Origin: Antedon bifida
Taxonomy: Eukaryota > Echinodermata > Crinoidea > Comatulida > Antedonidae
Direction: 5' to 3'
Assembly: GCA_963402885.1 (NCBI GenBank)
Contig: OY727099.1
Coordinates: 12,636,001 to 12,700,000, forward strand
Length of the DNA: 64,000 bases
The position numbers and the translations under genes are program-made. The stretch's first letter is position 1. Every line of letters begins with the position of its first letter. Below are positions 47,901 through 59,132 of this stretch, one piece after another. The notes beneath the pieces were generated by a model that was given only the letters and a program-made list of their open reading frames with translations, had not been told where the DNA came from and ran no database searches.

Positions 47901-48070
47901 TATATAAATCATGTATAACAAAAATGTACAAAGAACGATATGTAACCTATACAGAATAGAACTTTTTAATTTAATTAAGAATGAATACGCATGTAACATT
48001 ATCAATGCTAGAAAAAAATGGGTAACGTCAAAGAAAAACTGTCAGAATTTTTTCAGTAAGCTTTAATGGA
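44975..48070 (+). mobile_element. Tx1/L1-type non-LTR retrotransposon, 5'-truncated and decayed
   Basis: It starts inside the endonuclease domain, with an SDH motif (CSDHYFTQIV, about 45000) and the end-of-domain signature GPGIWKINNSVL (about 45050), one frameshift apart. A charged linker (45117-45473) follows. The reverse transcriptase at 45605-46458 has NKSPGSDGLSVEFYRTFWN, GDRENLENWRPITLLN, FLDFAKAFDSIDR, RQGCPLSALLF and LADDTVIF, with a stop at 46244 and another at 46456. A thumb/connection region follows at 46626-47048. A C-terminal Cys/His segment (ICQKCKIQ...KHMLYTC, about 47680-47735) ends the recognisable protein. The domain order fits the L1/Tx1 group. Multiple stops and shifts make it inactive. 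Confidence 0.88.
45605..46458 (+). pseudogene. LINE reverse transcriptase core, stop-interrupted
   Basis: Frame 45605-46246 ends at an in-frame stop just before the RQGCPLS motif, which continues in the 46243 frame through LADDT (the Y/F-A-D-D catalytic site, with Leu at the first position). Catalytic aspartates are kept. Confidence 0.8.
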
Positions 48071-49201
48071 AATAAAGTATATTTTCTGTATGTATACGTA
48101 TATTATACTTTTAATTTGTGTATATACATTTCCATTTTATTACTTGACAGTTTTTATAGGTTTTTTATGCCCGTGTATATAGGTCTAATGTATTATATTT
48201 GTGTATATTTGTTATCGTTCTTGGTTTTAATGTTAATTTTATGCATATGTGTATATATTGTATGGGTATATATGTGTGTATGTATATATATGTTTGAAAA
48301 ATATAGAGCCATTGTCTGTAAGAATCAAAGAAATATAAAAAATAGTGGCAGACTCAAAAAAATGGATTTCTTTCAAATTTTGCACATGGCTATATATGTG
48401 TTGAGAGAAATCAAATATGAAGTATTTTTTGTTTCACACATATATTTCCATGGCAACGGCCACATTTGTTTTGTGACAAATTTTGTCCTTTTTTAAGGTT
48501 TTTTTAAAATGGAAATTGGTACTACTTTGATGAACGATATTGATGTTTTGTTCATTTAACTATAAAAAATAATTAGTGTATGCATAATAACAATGCATTG
48601 TGTACCTGTTTCATATTTTTTTTATATTTTTGATTTCATACTTTGGGAGATATCATTTATTTAAAAAGGGGTGTTTTTCACTTTTTTTAAATTGTTAAAT
48701 GTAACTAAACTTTACTTCGCCATAACGCCCAAAGTGGTGTATTTTTTAGCTGATTTATTACAAATAGGTAGTTCTAATGTTTAATAAGTGATTTCTAAAA
48801 TAAAATATTTGGGTAATTTAAAAATCTACAAGCAGTGTTGGCAGAAACATAGGCATTTTTCTAAAAAAAAATATGGTATATTAGTAAAAACATTTTATTT
48901 TCTTTGATTATCTAATTTGAAACTCATTGGTCAGAAAAATTCTTAATGTTTTATATAGTTCTAGTTGTGTTGTGAGAAAAAAACCAATATTTTTAATTAT
49001 AGATTCTGTAATTTCCAGTTTTAATGTCATTTTATAGGTTATATCCTCTGGAAATTTGAATAAATTATCAGATCGTTGTGAATTTTAATCTTTGCAACAG
49101 ATTACTCCTCTCTTATTTTGAAGCTCCTCTTTCATTTTTTTACTTCTTTTATTTGCTAACCTAAACAGATCCCACATGCCCATCCACCACAACTTCCGAC
49201 T

Positions 49202-49215
49202 ACCCCCCCCCCCCA
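49202..49215 (+). repeat. Poly-C run
   Basis: About 13 consecutive C residues between GACTA and ACCTACC. Simple repeat. Confidence 0.9.
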
Positions 49216-49515
49216 CCTACCCTGAGAATAACCACACAAAAATAAATTTTTTTTACTGTGAGTTGGATTCAGTAGTAATTATTGATTAATAATTATCTGA
49301 TAATTATTTATTTTCCCTTAGTTATGCATAGCAACAAGGTAACTAAAATTGAGATATTCTTTAGATTTTTCATACTTATCTTATACAAATTTAAATTTGT
49401 AGATCATTAGCAGGCATGCCTTATTAGCATTTTCAAATTACCATTTCACAAGGTCATATTTGTAAAGACTTTCTTCTGTGATTATTTTTATTCATGAAAA
49501 CCCCATATTTTATTT

Positions 49516-50142
49516 ACAGCGGCCACCTCCCGTAAGCGGCCACCCCCCTTAACGGACGCACTTTGAAAAGCCTGTTTGTTCTTCCTATCTAATTAGTGCA
49601 TTTGGTACCTACCGTAAGCGGCCACCTCCCGTAAGCAGTTTTATACTAACAAGGCCAACAGCCATAAGTCGCGTGCTAAAACGCATAGTGATACCGGACC
49701 GACAGACAGACAGACCGACATAGTGAACTATAGAGTGAAAATGAGATTTTTTGTATGATAAATGACTTCCCGTAAGCGGCCAGTCGAAAAATGTGATACT
49801 TATTGCATGGACCTATGAATTAGAGGTCTATGTTTATTGTATTTCTTTATATATTAGCTTTATTTCGAAGCGGTTTTAAAAACATTACTGTGAAGAGATG
49901 AGAAAACTACACAGATTTTGACCGACCATTTTTCATATGATAAAAGCTTTTAAAATTTGTCTGAAAATGCTAAAAAATACTAAACCACCTGATTATAAAT
50001 AATAATACAATTAGCTGGAAAATTGAGAGGCTCGTTTCGTTAAGAATATTGTGCATAGCCATAATACGTGATTTTGGCCCTTTATCGGCAGACCACTTTT
50101 CCAGGTCCCGAGGGTGGCCACTTACGGGAGGTTCAACTGTAT
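49516..50142. mobile_element. Non-autonomous DNA transposon with GTAAGCGGCCAC termini
   Basis: The right end GGTGGCCACTTACGGGAGG then TTCAACTGTA is the inverse of the left region CCTCCCGTAAGCGGCCACC. The motif is repeated internally (49540, 49612, 49770). The left outermost bases appear deleted. A solo HINE-like copy lies inside it at 49647-49735. Confidence 0.55.
49647..49735 (-). mobile_element. HINE-like element, short truncated copy (family D)
   Basis: TAACAAGGCCAACAGCCATA, then AAGTCGCGTGC, ATAGTGATACCGG, GACAGACA repeats and TAGTGAACTATAGAG. The terminal hairpin is missing. Confidence 0.65.
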
Positions 50143-50595
50143 TTTAAAAAACAATTATCCTTAGTTACGCATAGAAAAACAGGTTCTAAGATAGCATAAA
50201 TAATACATTTTGACATAATTTGACCCAACAAATTACCCTTTCACAAGATCAGACATTTTCAACGTAAATTTGCGAAAAAAGTAGTAAAGCTATGTAATCA
50301 ATTTTTTGTAGTCATGAAACCCTATATTAAAAATATTGTACTTAGTTACGTATAGAAACAGTTGCTACAATACACTATAGGTAAAATGTTGATGTCATTT
50401 GACCTAAATATGTAAAATGTAATTTTTTTTTCATGAAAACATAACACTAAAGGTCAATTTTTTTACCTTTATTCAGATTTGTCAAGACTTTCCTTCTGAG
50501 ATGATTAGGATTCAGTATTTAAAGTAAATTTGGCAAAAAGTAGAAATGTAAAACTATGTAGAAAAAATGTTTTGTATTTATGAAAAAACCCTTAT

Positions 50596-51675
50596 TACTC
50601 GGGGTACCCGAGTCTAGGACTTACTCATCTTCTCCTCGTCCATCTGGACACTATTGAGTAAAAAGTGCGATTTATAAAGTACTACTCCTCCCTTATTCGT
50701 TGTAATATTGATCTGGGATTTGGCATGAATATACTACAGGGACATGTCCTCAAAGCTACAGAGCCATATTTTTAGTCGCGTGGACGCGACTCTATAGTTC
50801 AATATGTCGGTCGGTCTGTCTGTCGGTCTGTCTGTCGGTCTGTCGGTCTGTCTGTCGGTCCGGTATCACTATGCGTTTTATCGCTTTCTGACCTTATCTT
50901 GATATCAGTTTAATCTAGCTAAGTCAATTTTTCACAGTATATTCCTTATGGCCAGGAATCGATGTGGTTATGTTTTCACGGTGCGCAATAAAAAATTACG
51001 CGGTCTACGCACGATTTAACGAAATCACGTTTGTAATCATATCTTCACAACCATGAATCACAATTAAATAAAATTTGGTACTCATAAATTTCAGGGCATA
51101 AATCATCATATGGCAATACAATTACGTGCGTAGCGCATGTAAAGCATGCGCACGTGGGCTTAAAATTGTCAAAATTTATTTTCGATGAAATAAGAGTACG
51201 TTTCAGGAAATTTTAAGCGTTTACAAAATTGCCATGAGTGCGCGTTAAATGTTATTGCGCACTCTTTTTGCCCGATTTCTGTTTTCTTGACTTACTTTTC
51301 AACTAGAAATTACGTTATACGAGCACGTCAAAAGTGACAGGCTTCGCACGTGTAAATTAAAAAAATATAAATGTTTTTAAACATTTCAACATTTTTAAAC
51401 ATGTTCAGTAATTTCGGTCAGTATAGTTCACTATGTCGGTCGGTCTGTCTGTCTGTCTGTCGGTCTGTCGGTCTGTCTGTCGGTCCGGTATCACTATGCA
51501 TTGTAGCACGCGACTTAATGACTGTTGGCCTTGTTAAATTTCAAACCGGATGCAGCCATTTCACGTCTCAAAGATGGTACCGTATAGCCGTATTTGGTAG
51601 AGGTTATTGATGTGTATGTGACGTCACATCCCGTCATATGACGTCATTACAGCTTCTTTTGCTGCACCCCGAGTA
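50596..51675. mobile_element. TACTCGGGGT-TIR element, copy 1 (contains HINE-like insertion)
   Basis: Ends are TACTCGGGGTACCCGAG and ACCCCGAGTA (inverted 10-mer). It matches 51694-52020 on both sides of a 762-bp insertion. Contains GATGTGACGTCACATC, a palindrome. Confidence 0.7.
50774..51535 (+). mobile_element. HINE-like element, long form (family D), with identifiable empty site
   Basis: Begins with the perfect 18-base hairpin AGTCGCGTGGACGCGACT, followed by CTATAGTTCA and a (GTCGGTCT)n microsatellite. A second microsatellite lies at 51433-51486, and it ends AGCACGCGACTT...TGGCCTTGTT. Subterminal inverted repeats (AGTCGCGTG / CACGCGACT), a terminal stem-loop, internal tandem repeats and insertion in a T-tract with no clear duplication are the described features of Helentron-associated elements (HINE/DINE). 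The uninserted sequence is at about 51860-51885. Confidence 0.65.
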
Positions 51676-51693
51676 TCGCACATTCGTGCTTTT

Positions 51694-52020
51694 TACTCGG
51701 GGTACCCGAGTCTAGGACTTACTCATTTTCTCCTCCTCCTCCATCTGGACACTATTGAGTAAAAAGTGCGATTTATAAAGTACTAAGTACTCCTCCCTTA
51801 TTCGTTGTAGTATGGAGCTGGGATTTGGCATGAATATACTACAGGGACATGTCCTCAAAGCTATAGAGCCGGATTTTTTAATTTCAAACCGGATGCAGCG
51901 ATATCACGTCTCGAAGATGGTACCGTATAGCCGTATTTGGTAGCGAGGTTATTGATGTGTATGTGACGTCACATCCTGTCTTATAACGTCATTACAGTTT
52001 CTTTTGATGTACCCCGAGTA
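51694..52020. mobile_element. TACTCGGGGT-TIR element, copy 2 (327 bp, uninterrupted)
   Basis: Tandem duplicate of 50596-51675 without the HINE-like insertion. The intervening TCGCACATTCGTGCTTTT is shared after both copies. Confidence 0.75.
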
Positions 52021-52399
52021 TCGCACATTTGTGCTTGTTTTTTAAATATTTTCGCATAGAAACAGTTACTATGGTAAAATGTTGACCTCATTTGACCTCA
52101 AAATGAATGAATTTACAAGGTCAAGTTTGTTATCACTTTAAGATTATTAGAATGCAGTAGAAGTGAAATTGAGAAATTCTTTGTATTCATAAAAACGCCA
52201 TTTTTTTCGTTTTTTTTTAAATTACTTTTCTTAGTTACACATAGAAATGGTTGCTAAGGTAACACTATAGGTCAAAAATGAAAATTGTTGAGAGTTATTA
52301 TGAACTATCTTGTAAATTTTGATCAAACATTAATAGTAATTTGTAGTAAAGTGGGGACCTGTCCTGTTTTGCATTCTGACCCCTTTTGACCTTACAAGG

Positions 52400-53200
52400 T
52401 CAGATTTTTTGGGAGGTCTTTTTGCTCTTTACACAAAATAGATATAAACATTTATAAAAACCTTGACGCAATTATTTCAAAGTTTAACATTATTTTAACT
52501 AAATATTTCAATGCAAAATACTGTTTTTCTTGCAATTAATTGAAATAAACCTGGCAACACATTCTCCTATTTTATCTTAACTATTCGTATGACTCTAGTA
52601 GCATTATGACGAGCCACATATACATTTTATTATTGGATTAGCCATATTTAAATTGTGTTTCATGTGTTTTGTTTGTTGATATTTTGTTTGTATTTTTTTG
52701 CATTTTCCGTATATTCCTGGCAACACAAAACATATGTACGTAATTTACCCCAGTGTTTTTTTCGTGATTATTGTTGACAAACCTATTAACTATCAAATTA
52801 CAAAACCTAATTGATATAACAACACCACCTTGGAAGTTATAGGTACGTTTATGAGGTATACTTTAATAAAAAAACTATTTTTTAAAAACACTCCTTTCTA
52901 AAATAATGGTATCAACCAAACTCCATTTTGTAAATTTTTGTTTTCTACATTAAATGGAACTCAATACATGTTGTTTACACTGCTATAAACAAAAACTGTA
53001 TACTGTAAGTATTTTTGGTTAAAATAAGTATACAAGTTTGTACTTTTTCACTATAGAAAATCTGTGAAAAATGGCAAAAACATCAACATTTGGATAATTG
53101 ACCGTTGTCATGGCAACGGAGGCTAAAAATTAAAATGAATGTTGTAGATATGCTTTTTATTGAAATGTCTATTCATGGTAACAATTTTAAAGAAATCCAT
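52400..53200. other. AT-rich sequence without recognisable feature
   Basis: No coherent coding frame or repeat boundary. The same holds for most of 48070-49300, where only TATATG-type low-complexity sequence (about 48090-48300) stands out. Confidence 0.5.
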
Positions 53201-53234
53201 TTTTTTACATCTGCCACCAAATCTTTGATTTGGA

Positions 53235-53465
53235 CAGCACTTCCCCATCCTGAACAGAAATTTCCCCATTTTGGACACGATATAGCGCCACTACTTCCCC
53301 ATCCTGGACAGAAATTTCCCCATTTTGGACAAATTGGATTTCTCCATATTGGACAGCTTCCCAAATTTGGACACGATTATAGCGCCACCTATCGCTTTTG
53401 TCCTTATTCTGGACAAAATATTTCCCCATTCTGGACAGAAATTTTCCCATTTTGGACAAAATTCA
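53235..53465 (+). repeat. Minisatellite, ~18-20 bp unit
   Basis: At least ten imperfect copies of TTCCCCATTTTGGACAGAAA, with two interspersed ACGATATAGCGCCAC-like blocks. Open frames on both strands follow from the repeat and are not genes. Confidence 0.8.
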
Positions 53466-53679
53466 CTACACCTATTGGCAAGTGCTGCCTGGGTGGACAG
53501 GAATAAAAGAAATACAACAAAAGAGACAGGGTGGTGAATAGTGGGTGGAGACTGTATAAGAGTAGAAAACAAAGAAGGTAGCTTTGTAGAGATATAAACA
53601 ATTTTGGAATGGAACTCAAAAAACAGCTTAAATAGTGGTTAATATTGAAACTTAAATTTTGGTAGTCAATGGAATAATT

Positions 53680-54280
53680 TTACCGATCTGGGAGTATGTT
53701 CCTAATGTTAAGTCCAAAAGGTTTTGTGGTTTTAAATAGTAATTCCCAGTGGTTTTCTTTGTCTTTGCAAGTTTTGTCGCTCCATTTGACATCGTGGTCT
53801 ATTGCAATAACTCTGAAATTTGCATTCGAGTGACCAGCTGAATTAAAATGTTTGGCTACAGGTTGATCAAGCTTTAATGTTTTGATAGCTGATCTGTGTT
53901 GTGTCATTCTCATACGGAGAGTGTTTTTTGTTTCCCCGACGTACTGTACCGACGTTTTTGGTTAGACAATTCCGAAAAATGCGGCCAGTTTGGTTACTCT
54001 TAAATTTTTCAGTAGAATCAACCAATGAACAAGTTTTGCAAGATTTGCCGCAAAGGTGACTGCCCAAACTTTTCACTCTTAAATTTGGATCTGACTAATA
54101 TATCACGAAGGTTGGGAGGTATACGAAATGCAATAATGGGTGGTTCCGGAAAAACAGTCCTGAGACGTTCTGTGGACTGTAGAATGGGCATATGTTTCTC
54201 AATAGTAGCCCGTAATGGAGGCAACCTAGGGTGATAGGTTGTGGCACTCTGGTCGAATTTGCCTGACGTGGTTTGTACGT
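53680..54280 (-). mobile_element. Penelope-like element C-terminal remnant with GIY-YIG domain
   Basis: Three overlapping minus frames, in order. PPNLRDILVRSKF (54224-54018) is an RT-to-endonuclease linker. CGKSCKTCSLVDSTEKFKSN (54076-53940) is a Cys-rich segment. The GIY-YIG part is VQYVGETKNTLRMRMTQHRS, then KHFNSAGH and DKENHWELLFKT (53950-53680). The arrangement matches the 3' end of Penelope-like retroelement proteins. At least two frameshifts; no RT catalytic core is present. Confidence 0.68.
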
Positions 54281-54289
54281 ATCTGTTTT

Positions 54290-54395
54290 CGGATTTAGAT
54301 TTTCAGAATCGTACCGAAGAACTAACCGGACATCTCCGGAATAGAAATTACAAGAAGAAGGAATACATCGAAATTAATAAATAAAAAAAGTTTAA
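54290..54395 (+). mobile_element. Short retroelement ORF fragment
   Basis: Frame DLDFQNRTEELTGHLRNRNY then KKKEYIEINK resembles the segment between RT and the linker in Penelope-like proteins, but is on the opposite strand to 53680-54280. An inverted broken copy is likely. Confidence 0.4.
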
Positions 54396-54417
54396 AACTG
54401 AGTCTTTATAAACTTAG

Positions 54418-54640
54418 TGTTGATGTCACCATGTTTCAATTTAACCTTGGACACTTGCCACCTATATCTAAACTCACACAAACTAAACAGAATCACACTC
54501 CACAACAAACAAGAAAAAAGATCAGTATCACTCGAACGAACTCACTTAAAATGAATATATTTGTATACACTGGACCTAAACTCTGGAATTCTCTACCTTT
54601 ATCTCTTTAAAAAATCACATAACTGTTCTTTAAATCGTCA
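54418..54640 (+). mobile_element. CR1/L2-type LINE C-terminal fragment
   Basis: LKMNIFVYTGPKLWNSLPLS is the conserved GPxLWNSLP ending of CR1/L2-group ORF2 proteins. It follows a Thr/Arg-rich stretch (KQNHTPQQTRKKISITRTN). Confidence 0.6.
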
Positions 54641-55440
54641 ATTTTAACTGGTTGAAGGTTCTTTGCAAACAAACATGAATCAGAATAGTCTATATATTTT
54701 AAATTGCAATTCCCAAAATGTTCCCATCAATGTTTTTACCACCGTTTTCACCAGTAACGTAACAGAACCACAACATTGTTGATCAGCAAACAATAGCTAC
54801 ATAAATTTACTGCAATTTTTTAACTAAAATTATTGGTGTACGAGTGCAACTTCAAGTTCATATTCTTCTCCAAATCTGTTCACTCCCTGTCCATCATGAT
54901 GTTCTACACTCTACCACTAAATCTACTAGATCAGCATTCCTCTCTGCAACAATTCATTTAAGTAATATAGATCGGGGGTATTTCCTTGCTGGTAGTATGT
55001 ACTCAAACGTGCTTGGTCAGAAAACCCGCCCTACCCCGCTCTCTGAATATACGGTACTGTGTTCGACCAACAAATGCTCATAACAAGTTTGTTTGAAATT
55101 TACCTACTAATTCAAGAAACATTTATTGACCATATTTTAGCATAACATTAACAATGGTTAGCATATAATATATATAGTCGAGAGACTAAAAAAGGCCCAA
55201 TGGGCCTGTCGCTGTAGTCCCTCTTTACATTATACAAGTAAACATACAAATACAAATAATAATAATACAACACTTAGACTTACTACAAAATGTTAACCTT
55301 AAAACATATAGTCCTATCAATACAAGAAACTCACCAGAATCTTTGAATATATTTACTATTTATTTAGCTTCCTTTGGTTGTGACTGTACAATCAAAACTA
55401 TTGTATCATACTCATGGCTTCCTGCAAATAAATTAGTTAT
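54641..55440. other. No gene seen
   Basis: AT-rich sequence. 55190-55260 has a short AGAGACTAAAAAAGGCCCAA / GCCTGTCGCTGTAG block that may be repeat-derived. Confidence 0.4.
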
Positions 55441-57722
55441 AAATAGATGGTACGCTCGCTTCGCTCGCGTACCATCTAGGTCGTGTCCACAGATGGTTCT
55501 CGAATACACAGTAATTTCAGCGTCAAAAAACTGGCGATTTCAAATGTACGTACCGCAGGACTATAAATACATCGTCGTTTTCAGAAACGAATAAATAGAC
55601 ACGATGATTAATGTAGTCAACTAAAATTAGCACACTGGGAATTAGGCCTACTTCCGAAGGAGAAACTTGTCTTAAAATGAGTCCAAAAAACTAAACCTGT
55701 CCCTGTTATAGTCGATTGAAATAGTAAAGTACATGTAACGATACACCACTACGACGTTTATATTTTTTTAAATTACCAATTAATACAATAAACAGTAACC
55801 ACATTCACAGTAAGAAAATTTCGATTCAAATGGCGACCAAAAATAGTTATTACGTTCAGTTATTTACAATATTGTCAAAGTATTGCAATGCTATATCTCA
55901 GTTTTAAGTTTATTCTCAAAGGGCCCATACATTTACCTACTTGTGTTAAACCATGTAGGGCTCATAAATTTACCTACAAACTGGGAGTCTGAGAGATTGG
56001 AATGTTCCATTCATCGCAAATCAATACATTTGTATAAACATATATTAAATCTATCAAAATAGTATTTTTTTAAGAAAATCGGCCTGTCTTCAACATTATG
56101 ATACTGTACTCGAGCTGTTTAACCGGTTTTCAGCTATTAAAAACAATTATCGTAGGAGGAGATAGGAAAATGCGAAGCATCCTCGTATTATTGTGTGCAG
56201 GTATTTTTAAGAGGACATCCATTAGACAGTGTATACTACAGTCGGAAAACATCCCTATTTGGAGCAAATCGTTGAACCTAAATTCGTTTTAATCGTCAAT
56301 AACTAATTATCTAACTCAATTTAATTAGTAAACAGGGTTACATCTGGTGGTTTAAATCAGTACCGAGATTCTAACCAACTGTATATACCATCGAGTGAAC
56401 ATTCTAGAAATAACGCGCGATTTACCGAATTTTGCCCTTACGTAAATGTATATATAGACTAGATGGTACGCGAGCGAAGCGTACCATCACCATAGATGGT
56501 TCTCGAATACACAGTAATTTCAGCGTAAAAAAAGTGCTTTTTTTTAAATGTACGTACTGCAGGACTATAATAGCTATTGTGGTTTACAGAAACGAATAAA
56601 TAGACACAATGATTTATGTATTAAGCTAAAATTAGCACACTGGGAATTACTTCCGAAAGAGAAACTTCTCACAAAATGAGTCCAAATTTGTTATTTGGAC
56701 TCATTTAAACAAACCCAATTTATGTTTTGTGTGTAACATTAGGGTTGAGGGATGGGGAAGAAGATATGGGTACAAAGAAGAACAATTTTTAAATATATTC
56801 TTTATCTACTCAGTAACGAAATATGTTTTTCATATTTGATAGGCCTATAAATAATATACCACTTGATACAGTAAAACATTTGCGATTTAATACTTTGTTA
56901 AAACTGTCACTGTCATAGTCGATTGAAATAGCATAGTACATGTAACGATACACGTACCACTACAACGTTTATATTCTTTGTAATTATTAATTAATACAAA
57001 CGTTGAGAAGCAACTGTCAGTAGTAGGCCTACAGTTTATTTGTATATTGTACCTTTTATATAACAGTAGGGCCTACTCACACTCACAGTAATACGTTTAT
57101 TTGTACATGTGTTATACATCTAACAGTACCCACACTCACAGTAAATTCAATGGTGACCAAAAATGTTAATACTTATTTACAGTAATGTCCAAGTATTGCA
57201 ATTTAATCTATATAGGTCTTAGGTTAATTCCCCGAGGGCCAATAAATTTACCTACGGCTGGTGGTACTTGTGTTAAAGCAAAGAGTTATATTGGAATGTT
57301 CCATTCATCGGAAATCAATACATTTGTATAAACGTATATTAAATCTATCAAAATAGTATGTGCTGTACTCGAGCTGTTCAACCGGTTTTCAGTCATTAAA
57401 AAAAAATATCGTAGGAGGAGATAGGAAAATGCGAAGCATCCTCGTATTATTGTTTGCGGGTATTTTTCAAGATAGACATGCATTGGACAGTGTATACCAC
57501 GATCGGAAAACACCCCTATTTGGGGCAAATCGTTGAACCTAAATTCGTTTTAATCGTCAATAACTAATTATCTAACTCAGTTTAATTAGTAAACAGGGTT
57601 AAATCAGGTGGTTAAAATCAGTACCGAAAGTACGAACCAACTTTATATACTATCGAGTAAAAATTCTAAAAGTAAGGCGCGATTTACCGAATTTTGCCCT
57701 TACGTAAATTTATATATAGATA
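55441..57722 (+). repeat. Tandem segmental duplication of a family E-headed unit
   Basis: Unit 1 is about 55441-56456 and unit 2 about 56457-57722. Both start with TAGATGGTACGC and a hairpin-forming (GCTTCGCTCGCGTACC) sequence, then the family E blocks. Both share TCAATACATTTGTATAAAC, CTCGAGCTGTT-AACCGGTTTT, GATAGGAAAATGCGAAGCAT and end TTTGCCCTTACGTAAAT. Unit 2 carries about 250 extra bases (near 56700-57130). A third start appears at 63717 and runs off the window. Confidence 0.75.
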
Positions 57723-59132
57723 ATTGGTAGTTCAAAAAACGCCCTCTATTGGTTAGTATACACTTATCAAGGTAAGCAGAACGAGGGGGTTGGGCTTATT
57801 GGGCATGTATTATAATAAATATACATTAGCAAAACCATACGTATTAGTGTTCACTGGCGTCGGTAACGTTAACTAAAACGGTAAGTGTAATAATATATTG
57901 CTATGCACATCATTGATGCTCATTTGTTTTGCTGTATAATAATGGTTAGAATAATTCAATTCAATAACATTTCCATTCTTTTTTTTTGTCTATGATTATT
58001 TATTATATATGTTTATGATTATGTGAATGAAAATAAAGAAGGAAACAGGTACATCAATTCTGTATTAAAACATAAAAACAAAATTGATAACAATTATAAT
58101 TAAGAAGATAAGCAACAACAGAAATAAATATGCAACATCGGAACAATAAAAAACAATTAATCATGTCTCCTAAATAAGGAGGGGTTAACAAAATTGATAA
58201 TATGCAACATAATATCAAATTCATGTGCGCCCATAAGAAAAATGAATTTGTCATTGTCATTTAAATAATCAAAATAAATTGCCCTCAATCTCTCAAATTG
58301 CTATACAAATCATAACGTAAATCTGAATAAAATGAGAATTTCACTAGAAAATGAAATTCATCTTCAAGTTCGTTCGAATTGCAAAATGGTGTCCCCTTTC
58401 AATCATTAACGAATGTACACGCTTACGTTATCAGTTTAGCAAAAAACGAGATCACAGTTGCAGTTGTTACACAATTGAGTGGAAAATGTTTGCACAGATA
58501 TGGTTGTTTACCCAATTGAAGGAAAATGTTTGCACAAAATGTGCTTGTTTGCATAAATGTGACTTTTTGCACACGTAAGCTTCACGGATACCCACAGAAA
58601 AAAAAACCCAGATATCTTGTATCTATGTGCTTAACCACAAAAGAGAAAAAAACCTCAAAGGGTGGATATTACTAAATATAGGGTACACAATGACGTCATT
58701 TAATTATATAATGCAAAATAATTATAACCAGTTATTATATTTATTATAAAGGGTATATAGGCCCCTTTAGTTGGCATGATTATTGGCATTAAATGTTTTG
58801 ACCTTATGTGTGTAAATGACCATTTTATGCTTAAGGGGTCCATATTCCCTCATTTTATTTATTATCATTTAACGTAGATGAAGTATTAGTTATACGTGTA
58901 GGTTTGTTTGTTATTTTGTGGTGGTCTGTATAGGACTCCAACGACAAAAATGTTATTATTATGACATCTTATTTCTACAAATAGATTCCAATATGTCTTT
59001 ATAAGTTGTAATAATGTATATTTATCAATATTAATTGTGCTGGTAGTGTAGTATTTTATCTCTCAGTACATCGTAAACTCATTGAACTCATATACACAAT
59101 TGAATCATTTTAAATAATTATTTCATTTACAG
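57723..59132. other. Upstream region of the terminal type II membrane protein gene
   Basis: Possible 5' UTR exon on the plus strand ending at 57880 (AACTAAAACG|GTAAGTG donor). Otherwise AT-rich with no coding exon recognised. Confidence 0.35.

Larger units (their letters stand above)
49300..52400 (+). repeat. Degenerate ~180-bp tandem array, interrupted by insertions
   Basis: Units contain, in order, TTAGTTACGCATAGAAACAG-like, GTTGA-TCATTTGACC-like, CAAGGTCA, and ATTCATGAAAACCCCAT-like blocks. Anchors are at about 49318, 50160, 50342, 52058 and 52233. Adjacent uninterrupted anchors are about 175-182 bp apart. The array is split by 49516-50142 and 50596-52020. Confidence 0.6.

Noticed and set aside
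48116-48496. 126-codon hydrophobic frame
   Set aside because: Low-complexity TATATG-rich DNA gives Tyr/Ile/Val-rich translation; no splice or start support.
49516-50142. Regularly spaced GTAAGCGGCCAC repeats as a CRISPR-like array
   Set aside because: The spacing is irregular, the copies face both ways and they sit at transposon ends; eukaryotic context.
53173-53619. Overlapping open frames on both strands (QNGEISVQDGE-type repeats)
   Set aside because: They result from the 18-20-bp minisatellite and have no domain or splice context.
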